The notes below the pieces were generated by a model. It made no database searches, was not told the origin of the DNA, and worked only from the letters and a program-made list of their open reading frames with translations. A DNA stretch of 64,000 bases from Charina bottae. Taxonomy: Eukaryota; Chordata; Lepidosauria; Squamata; Charinaidae. The stretch lies in the NCBI GenBank assembly GCA_023362775.1, contig JALMGJ010000012.1:27001001-27065000 (forward strand), read 5' to 3'. Positions 56,666 to 64,000 of the stretch are shown piece after piece; positions within the stretch are counted from its first letter, which is position 1, and the number at the start of each line of letters is the position of its first letter. The position numbers and the translations under genes are program-made.

Positions 56666-56797
56666 GAGAGCCAATTTGGGGCAGGGGTTAGGCACTCGAT
56701 TAGAAGTCAGGAGACCATGAGTTCTAGTTCTCCCTTAGGCACTGAAGCCAGCTGGAGGACTTTGGGCCAGTCCCTCTCTCTTAGTCCTAGACTGGGA
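56666..56797 (+). mobile_element. tRNA-derived SINE, family 1, 5' part
   Basis: 'gagccaatttggggcagggg' to 'ctctcttagtcctag'; the 3' half is missing. Confidence 0.8.
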
Positions 56798-56950
56798 AGT
56801 TGAGAAACATCTATCTACCAACCTGCACTGGACACGTGTGGGAGATTATGGCCCAGAATCTTCATTGAAGGGGTCTTCAGTCCACAATGGATTGATACAG
56901 GATCATCTTCATCCATATATACATTCACATATACAGTACTATATACATTT

Positions 56951-56974
56951 GTGTGTGTGTGTGTGTGTGTGTGT
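56951..56974. repeat. (GT)n microsatellite
   Basis: About 12 GT units. Confidence 0.9.
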
Positions 56975-57857
56975 ATGCATTCAGTCATGTGACCACACAA
57001 ATATTTATCTTCACTGTGACTTTCCCAGTTGCAGTATGGTAAATGACATACACATCATTTCAGTAGATATTTATTGATTTATGATAGGGGTTATTCAAGC
57101 ACTAGCTGCCGTGGGGATGTGGACACCCACTCCAACTATTTTTGTTTGTTTGTTTAATGGCCAGCATCTCACAAGATCATAGGATTTTATAAGAATGAGA
57201 ACTCATCCACAAGAACGTTGAAGAATCATAAGATTGAATCAGCTTATCAGTTTTGACTGTTGTATTTTAATTAATTTTATTTAAGTGGTGATCTGCAGAT
57301 GTCATCTAGGGATGCTACTGGTGTCCAGGCACTTGTAGGTACTGTGTTGCTGACTGCTAATTGGATGATTCCATGACTGGAAATGGGTAGTAGTCCCTAA
57401 AGGCTTCCCCATATAAAGTCAACCCAATAGTGGTAGTTTAGCTAATACCGACAATGTTTGTTCAACCAAATGTCCACATTTGGAGTAAGCTTATAATAAA
57501 ACGGCCACTGATTTTTTAAAACTATTCTAAATGTAGTGAGTTGAACATTAATGGCAAGAAGTTTGCAAAATTGTTATTGGAAGTTTTCTTCTAGCAATCT
57601 GGCCAGTGATGATAGCCACTCTCCTTTGCATGCCCAACCTTCTTCATTATGATTTTATTTCACAGCCCCTTCCTTATTTACACAAGCTTAGGAGTCAAAA
57701 CTAAGCCAATCAGTCCCAGAAAATACTATTTTGGAACCTTTCCAGGTTGAAATACAGCTGCATAGATGCAGTGAAGGCCAGAATTACTAAGAATCTGGAT
57801 GGCCATTAGATGGCATCAAAGAGTAAATGTTTTGTACTTCCATGAAGTCAGAAATGA
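56975..57857. other. unique sequence, nothing recognised
   Basis: AT-rich; no element or gene seen. Confidence 0.4.
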
Positions 57858-57944
57858 ACTTCCTTCCTTCCTTCCTTCCTTCCTTCCTTCCTTCCTTCCT
57901 TCCTTCCTTCCTTCCTTCCTTCCTTCCTTCCTTCCTTCCTTCCT
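57858..57944. repeat. (CTTC)n microsatellite
   Basis: About 21 uninterrupted units, the longest perfect tetranucleotide tract in the window. Confidence 0.96.
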
Positions 57945-58192
57945 CAGTTATCACCCTATCTTTGCCATTCAAATCCATAGGAGTCTGCTTTGTTATGGTG
58001 CATAAAGCTAATTTATTTATTTATTTGATGGCAATAGGTGAACAGCATTAAGCACTCAAATTGTTATTAACAGCTTCCACTTTATATGAGTGAAACTAGT
58101 TGGAAAGAAGGACAAGAATCATTAGCCAAACATAGAATATGTGTTCACACAACACAGCCCTGTCAACTGCATTTATTAGACATGCTAACCTT

Positions 58193-58528
58193 GGGGCATG
58201 GTGGCTCAGCGGGTAAGACGCCAGGCTTGTCGATCGGAAGATCGCAAGTTCGGAGGTTCGAATCCCTAGTCCTGTGTGACGGAGTGAGCTCCCGCACTAG
58301 CCCCAGCTCTTGCCAACCTAGCAATTCGAAAGCATGCAAATGCAAGTAGATGAATAGGTACCACTTCGGTGGGTAGGTAACAGCGTTCCGCGCACGTCAT
58401 GCCGGCCACATGACCGTGGAAGCGTCTTCGGACAACGCTGGCTCTTCGGCTAACAAATGGAGATGAGCACCGGCCCCTAGAGTCGGACACGACTGCACAA
58501 ATGTGCGGGGGGAACCTTTACCTTTTTT
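58193..58528 (+). mobile_element. tRNA-derived SINE, family 2
   Basis: Complete; intact A and B boxes ('tggctcagcggg', 'ggttcgaatcc'). A perfect 10-bp duplication, taaccttggg, lies at 58186-58195 and 58529-58538. Confidence 0.94.
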
Positions 58529-58689
58529 TAACCTTGGGTAGTGTTAACCTAATTGTCCAGGACTTGCAATCTTGGAATCATAGTTATTTCCAAACTGAAT
58601 ATAAGGCAGTGGTATGATGTGACTGCAAACAAGGCAAATAACAGTTTCAACTTGCGTCAAAAGAAGTATAATGTTCAAATAATGGAAAT

Positions 58690-59662
58690 TAATTATTCCA
58701 CTATATTCTAGTCAAACCCCAAATCAAGTTTTCTGTCCAGTTCTGGATACCACACCTTTAGGATTCAGACAAACTAAATCCAGTTCAACAAAAGGCAGTG
58801 AAGATAATCAAGGGATTAGAAAAGACAAGGATTGATACAGAGGATTTTAAACAGTATTATTCAATTGAAGCCAGAATTTTTCCTTTTAGGATTGAGGGAT
58901 ATACAGTTAGAAAAAAGTCATGGAAGATTATTTCAGTATATGATTACTGCAGTGAGATTATTACATGCACAGAGATGGAAAGATTCGACACTCCCCACTA
59001 TGGAAGTTGACCGATCTTGCTGAGATGGATAAACTAACTTCTTTGATTAGAGAAAAGACACTATCTACATTCATTGGTGACTGGAAACGTCTTATGGACT
59101 TTTTGTGTAAAAATAAAAAAATGAACTTGTGATTTATGACTTTGATGATTAAACATGATAGATAGATTATAGAAAGAAGAGTATTATGATGTAACTTTAG
59201 AGAGAGAGGTTAAAATATAATTGTACTTATAACTGCTATGAAGAATATCGGAAGCCACTTCTTTGTATCTTTTTTCTTTCTTTTCTGTTTTTTCTTTTTC
59301 TTTTTTTCTTTTCTTGCACTTTTAGCTTTCTCTTTCATTTCTTTCTTTTTCTTTTTTCCTCCTTACTTTATATTAGTTTGTATTAGTTTTTAACTTCCTT
59401 TTCAAATGTTTTAATAAAAATTATATATTTGAAAAGACAACCGAAGGGCGATATGATAGCACTCTTCAATATGAAAGGCATTGGCAAAGGTCAAAACCTA
59501 TTCTCTCTCACTCCAGCAGGGCATGGAAAAATGGATTTAAATTACAGGAAGGCAGATTCCAGTAAAAGCAAAAACAGATTGTCAGTTGGAACCAATGACC
59601 CCGCAAAGGGAAGGGCTACTATTCATCGAGAGTGTTCAACAATATCTGGCCTTCTCTGAGTG
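58690..59662 (+). pseudogene. CR1 LINE fossil split by L1
   Basis: 58690-58828 reads like the CR1 thumb block (FSVQFWIP, then NPVQQKAVKIIKGLEK); 59431-59662 continues with QPKGDMIALFNM...NLFSLTP. About 20-25 residues are missing between the two, so the CR1 was already eroded when the L1 inserted. Confidence 0.75.
58829..59430 (+). mobile_element. L1 LINE 3' end
   Basis: Broken C-terminal codons (LLHAQRWKD..., then EMDKLTSLIREKTLSTFIGD), a long pyrimidine-rich 3' UTR and 'taataaaaattatatatt'. A perfect 10-bp duplication, gaaaagacaa, lies at 58819-58828 and 59431-59440. Confidence 0.82.
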
Positions 59663-59975
59663 GACAAATAAAATAGCTGTGTATAGTATAATAATATAGC
59701 TGTGTTAGATGGGCTATTTTTGAATATCTGATAAATCAGAAAGTATATCATTTGTGTAATGACCTCATTATTCAAATTGTGTAAATCACCATGGGCGATG
59801 TAAAATTAAGGTGAAATTAACATACATTTAAACACCAAGCCTGAACTACATTGGATGCAATGGACTTGTCCATTATTTCAGGGCAATATCTGGATGGAAA
59901 TGTTTCTGTTGCATCTGGGGCCCTCTAAAAGGGAGTGTGTGTTAAATTGAGGCTTTACTATAGTGTCCCTGAAGC
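59663..59975. other. unique sequence, nothing recognised
   Basis: No element seen. Confidence 0.4.
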
Positions 59976-60135
59976 CAGAAGGTAGTTGTCTATGAAGGTT
60001 CTCAGTCATCCAGGTGGAATTTTCTGTAGCTTGAATCATGTCAACTGGATTTCTATTTTCTTAATGGAAACGTTTCGCTCCTTACTCTGAGACTCAGAGT
60101 CTCAGAGTAAACGAAAGAACCTGGTCATTCCCTAC

Positions 60136-60672
60136 ATGGCTGGCGTGTCTGAAAAGATAAAACGGATATTTGGCAAACACCACATACCTGTATATTTCAA
60201 ACCCACCAACACACTGAGACAGAGGCTTGTACACCCCAAAGATCAAACTCCAAAACATAAGAAAAGCAATGTAGTTTATGCAATCCAGTGCAGTGAGGAG
60301 TGCTCTGAACTCTACATTGGAGAAACCAAACAACCTATGTACAGGAGGATGGCACAACACAGGAGAAATAACACCACAGGACCAGAGTCAGCAGTTTATC
60401 TTCATCTAAAAGAAAAAGGACACTCATTTGAGGACATTAATGTTCACATTTTAGACAGAGAAGATAGGTGGTTTGAGAGAGGGGTCAAGGAATCCATTTA
60501 TGCCAACTTGGAAAATCCTTCCTTGAATAGAGGTGGGGGCCTCAGGCACAAACTCTCCCCCATCTTCCTCCCCGTGTTGTCTTCTGTGCCTAGGAAGATT
60601 AAGACCATTTCAGAAGCTCAACAGCAGCATGGTGTTTTTAACGACCCTCCATTAGATGATAAAAGGACTTAA
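60136..60672 (+). pseudogene. Penelope-like GIY-YIG nuclease fragment
   Basis: 178 residues beginning just before the GIY-YIG domain: VVYAIQC, then YIGETKQ and KES, to the C-terminal DDKRT. It differs from the PLE-1 frames by a few substitutions (KKSN for KESN, YRRNN changes), so it is an independent copy. The RT region is absent. Confidence 0.92.
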
Positions 60673-60761
60673 AAATTACATCTCAATATAACCATGATCT
60701 AGCCCCAGGTGTAAGGTCACACAGCTACCTAGGAACATATTTAGGATTCCCTTACCAACTT

Positions 60762-60815
60762 TGCTCAGACTGAAGAAGCCCCTTGGATAAGGAGCGAAAC
60801 GTTTCCATTAAGAAA
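60762..60815 (+). ncRNA. hammerhead ribozyme motif, PLE-4 right
   Basis: CTGAAGA at 60770-60776 and GAAA retained. Stem II has one mismatch (GCCCCTT against AAGGAGC) and stem I is weakened (CATTAAG), so this copy is probably less active. The left arm stops before stem II and has no motif. Confidence 0.5.
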
Positions 60816-61062
60816 ATAGAAATCCAGTTGACATGATTCAAGCTACAGAAGGTAGTTGCTTATGCTTGTGGATAATGTCATTAACTAGATTTGCCACTAG
60901 GTGGCACCAAATGTAGTTGTGGCTGGGTGGAACCCAGAGTTTGCTGCTGCCTTTCTGGTTTCTGTTTTGTTTTGTTTTTTGAGAAAGAGAAGCAATAAAG
61001 GCCCTTCATTGGTGTGTATATTTTTAAGCCTTTCCCAGCATGCTCTGTGCTTTGCTGTAGAC

Positions 61063-61128
61063 CATTGTTTCTCCACCTCAGCAACTTTAAGATGTGTGGA
61101 CTTCAACTCCCAGAATTCCCCAGCCAAC
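61063..61128 (+). mobile_element. half of a palindromic MITE (family 1)
   Basis: Left half 'cattgtttctccacctcagc' to 'ccccagccaacat'. Confidence 0.65.
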
Positions 61129-61970
61129 ATTGCAAATGGACAGGTGGTTTAGTGAGTATGACCGTGGGCTAGTTGAGAATTTGGAAAGATGCAGTCCCAA
61201 GATACATGGAGGGCAACCATTTGGAGAAAACTAATAACCCAAGGATTTCCCTGCTTCCCCACAGAGACTTAACAGAGCCCCAGATTTTAAACAGGTTGTG
61301 ATGAGTAGGGATCTTAAACTGTCATAGCACTTTTAAGATAGCTTTAGTAGGTCAAAATCTTCTGGGGGTGATGAATATCATCATTTATGGTCATGCTTTT
61401 TTACAGTAATATGTTTTGGAGGAGCCTAATGTGAGATATTTTAGATACCTTCTTTTTACTCAAGCCTTCCCTACATAAATGGTGTTTTGTTTGTTTTCCT
61501 CTTTCCCCTTCTCTTGCACACACTTTACAGTGAATATAAGTATTGTGTTGTATCTGTTATGCATGGTAATGTTTTTAAAATCCATTGAACCGAATACTGT
61601 ATACACTGTTTTGAGACGTCTTTGGACACGGGAAACCATGAATTCTTACGAGGAATATTTTTCAAGTCTTTTGCAGTGGCACTTAAGGAAACAATATGTC
61701 AGTTTGTATAGGAGGGAATTCACTTTCCAGTGCAAAATTGGGATCTTGATCTCAGCTATTCTTCTTTCTGATCTTTTTTCCTTTCAGGAACGAACCAGAG
61801 CATTATCGTTCTGAAGACAAAACTGTGAGTGTATTGCTTTGCTGTGCAAGTTCAGTCTAGATGTTTTTAATTGTGCTGCTAGGTAAACGTTCTTTCCAAC
61901 CTGGTGTCTTCAGGAGGTATGAGACCACAGGTCCCACTATTCCCAGCCACTGGCCCTATTGATTTGGAAG
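61129..61970. other. unique sequence with one exon-like segment
   Basis: Nothing assigned apart from the candidate at 61788-61824. Confidence 0.4.
61788..61824 (+). other. microexon candidate (weak)
   Basis: A strong polypyrimidine tract (gatcttttttcctttcag) ends at 61787 and the donor gtgagt starts at 61825. The 37-bp segment is open in two frames, one reading NEPEHYRSEDKT. It lies in repeat-free sequence. I do not recognise the peptide. Confidence 0.25.
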
Positions 61971-61972
61971 TA

Positions 61973-62312
61973 CAGTAGTCCTCGGGTTACGATGGCAATT
62001 GGACCGGAATTTCCATCGCTAAGTGATGCAGTCTTAAAGGGCAACATCACGTGACTGCATGGCAATTCTGGCAGTTCCAGTTGCCGTTGTTAAGTGAGGA
62101 ACTCACATGACCACAACTTCCGACTTCCTGCCAGCTTCCCCATTGACTTTGCTTGTGGGAAGCCAACAGGGAACGTTGGAAATCACGATCAAATGACTGC
62201 AAGACGCTGCGACAGCTAGAACTCCAAGGACCCATTGTAAGTACCATTTGTTCAGTGCCGTTGTAACTTTGAACGGTCGCTGAATGAATGGTTGTAACCT
62301 GAGGACTACCTG
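61973..62312. mobile_element. TA-flanked MITE, long subfamily
   Basis: Ends cagtagtcctcggg / ctgaggactacctg with TA flanks; internal 'cttccccattgactttgct' module shared with the other copies. Confidence 0.8.
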
Positions 62313-62593
62313 TATGGGACTTGTAGGAGGCCCCCCAGTTGCAAAAATTGTTTGAGATAGATGGCTCCATGTTCTATGCACAAAAGTAAGGCTGTGAGAG
62401 GAGACAGTGTTGACAAAGGTTTGCACGTAGCACACAACTTGGTTGCTGAATTAACCCATTTTGGGGATCCACACACCGTTGCACTGAGTCATATACTGAC
62501 TAAATGGTCTGATTTCACAGAACAGACTAAGGCATGAAAAAACTAATCCGAGTTAAAATTAATTGAGTCTGGTATGTAATATGTAATATGTAA

Positions 62594-63090
62594 CAGCATA
62601 TTAAAAAGCAGAGACATCACCTTGCCGACAAAGGTCCGTATAGTTAAAGCTATGGTTTTTCCAGTAGTAATGTATGGCTGTGAGAGTTGGACCATAAGGA
62701 AGGCTGAGCGCCGAAGAACTGATGCTTTCGAACTGTGGTGCTGGAGAAGACTCTTGAGAGTCCCTTTGACTGCAAGGAGGTCAAACCAGTCAATCCTAAA
62801 GGAAATCAACCCTGACTGCTCATTGGAAGGACAGATGCTGAAGCTGAAGCTCCAATACTTTGGCCACCTAATGCGAAGAGAGGACTCACTGGAAAAGACC
62901 CTGATGCTGGGAAAGACTGAAGGCAAAAGGAGAAGGGGACGGCAGAGGATGAGATGGTTAGATAGCATCACCGATGCAATGAACATGAATTTGAGTAAAC
63001 TCCGAGAGACAGTAGAGGACAGGAAGGCCTGGCGTGCTATGGTCCATGAGGTCACGAAGAGTCGGACACGACTAAATGACTGAACAACAA
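62594..63090 (+). mobile_element. BovB 3' fragment, subfamily B
   Basis: A 153-residue open frame (62622-63083) from TKVRIVKAMVFPVVMYGCES to the natural end ...TKSRTRLND, then (AAC)n. 5'-truncated. Confidence 0.92.
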
Positions 63091-63527
63091 CAAAAGCATG
63101 TAATGGGAACGCAGCTTGTGTGTCTTTCCCTGATTCTGTTAAGGGTCTTGTGGGAAGTCTTATCAAAGTTTTGCATGACTTCAGAAGAGATGAATGGGTC
63201 TTTACAGGAGAGCAGTGTTTTGAGCTGACTGCTAGGTTTGGTCTGATTGGGGGTGTGGTGTGGTGGCGCACTGCGCAACAAATAGGAGAGATCAATTCAA
63301 AGAAGTACAAGGGCCAAAACAAATTTGATTTAATTTGCATTTAATCAAAGTGAAATTCAATTTAATGTTGATGAATTGCATTCCGTTGATTAAATGCAGT
63401 TAATATGATTTAATTTTCTTCTTCTGACATATTAAAAATTAAACATTGGAAGCAACTTTGGGAGGGTTCTGGCAGCTGCCCATGGCTGTCAAGTGTTGCA
63501 ATGTAGTCCTGGTTACCCCAGGACCTG
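63091..63527. other. unique sequence, nothing recognised
   Basis: No element seen. Confidence 0.4.
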
Positions 63528-63592
63528 TTGGCTGGGGAATTCTGGGAGTCGAAGTCCACACATCTTAAAGTGGCCAAGGTTGAGAAACACTG
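63528..63592 (+). mobile_element. half of a palindromic MITE (family 1)
   Basis: Right half 'ttggctggggaattctggga' to 'gttgagaaacactg'. Confidence 0.7.
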
Positions 63593-63601
63593 CCCTAACT
63601 G

Positions 63602-63862
63602 CTTTATTTATTTATTATTCAGATTTATCACCGCCCATCTCTACAGCAGTAGACTCTGGGCGGTTTACAACAATATTATAAAAATTAAAACCAATACATC
63701 TAAAATACAATATAATAATAAATTAAAAAAATCCAGAAGATGATGAGATCTTAAAAGGAGGGTATTACTAAGCTAACCACCCCCAGGAGGAACTATTACT
63801 TCCTTCGTTCCAAGCAAGGCAGCAGAACCAGGTCTTTAAACTCCTATGCGCTGCTGATGTTA
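63602..63862 (-). mobile_element. L2-type LINE 3' end
   Basis: Minus strand: TTTA tail, 'caccgcccatctctac', 3' UTR and degraded C-terminal codons up to the SINE. It is cut by the SINE that follows. Confidence 0.7.
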
Positions 63863-63866
63863 CCTA

Positions 63867-64000
63867 GGTAAAGGTAAAGGTTCCCCCTGCACATTTGTGC
63901 AGTCGTGTCCGACTCTAGGGGCCAGTGCTCATCTCCGTTTGTTAGCCAAAGAGCCAGCGTTGTCCGAAGACGCTTCCACGGTCATGTGGCCGCATGACGC
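63867..64000 (-). mobile_element. tRNA-derived SINE, family 2, cut by window edge
   Basis: Starts 'aggtaaaggttccccctgc' and continues to the last base; the head lies outside the window. Confidence 0.9.

Larger units (their letters stand above)
59989..60845. mobile_element. Penelope-like foldback, asymmetric (PLE-4)
   Basis: The left arm is only ~100 bp of terminal repeat including the tail (tctatgaaggttctcagt). The junction contains a palindrome around 60085-60110 (actctgagactcagagt). The right arm holds 178 ORF codons and the complete terminal repeat. A 13-bp duplication, cagaaggtagttg, lies at 59976-59988 and 60846-60858. Confidence 0.92.

Overview
The window is typical repeat-dense nuclear DNA of a vertebrate, almost certainly a squamate reptile (lizard or snake). 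The evidence is the combination of BovB (RTE) LINEs, CR1 and L2-type LINE tails, L1 fragments, Penelope-like retroelements, tRNA-derived SINEs with BovB-like ends, and several families of short hAT-like and TA-flanked DNA transposons, together with long simple repeats. No host protein-coding gene could be identified. Two short open segments with splice-site-like borders (28030-28090 and 61788-61824) are only exon candidates. The stretch is therefore intergenic or intronic.

Layout. 1-7 kb: L2 tail, microsatellites, a BovB 3' fragment inside an AACT repeat, DNA-transposon MITEs and an RTE fossil. 7.2-9.7 kb: a 2.4 kb near-perfect palindrome made of two head-to-head, 5'-truncated Penelope-like elements. 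10-17 kb: SINEs, a TA-flanked MITE, and a local duplication of which one copy carries a SINE and the other is the empty site. 17-28 kb: L2 tails, a CR1 fossil holding a MITE and a SINE, a GC-rich hAT-like MITE, a second Penelope foldback and a 0.7 kb BovB fragment. 28-33 kb: SINEs and MITEs, one MITE nested in a SINE. 34.4-37.6 kb: a full-length BovB with an uninterrupted 1010-residue endonuclease/reverse-transcriptase reading frame and 10-bp target-site duplications, the one apparently intact gene here. 41.3-41.8 kb: a solo LTR. 45.4-47.5 kb: two SINEs in opposite orientation that both contain a 102-bp internal tandem repeat. 50-52 kb: a MITE split by an inverted L1-like insertion. 53.6-54.3 and 59.9-60.9 kb: Penelope foldbacks three and four. 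The rest is SINE, MITE and LINE debris plus unique sequence.

How the parts work together. The intact BovB encodes the enzymes that could copy itself and, through shared 3' ends, the SINEs. The Penelope copies carry RT motif C and a GIY-YIG nuclease domain, and their terminal repeats contain what reads as a hammerhead ribozyme (CTGAAGA, a 7-bp stem II, GAAA, and an ACGT palindrome at stem III). Seven such motifs are present. All four Penelope copies have the same foldback architecture, each bounded by a 13-15 bp target-site duplication, so each was inserted as one unit. MITE boundaries were checked by target-site duplications read directly from the sequence.
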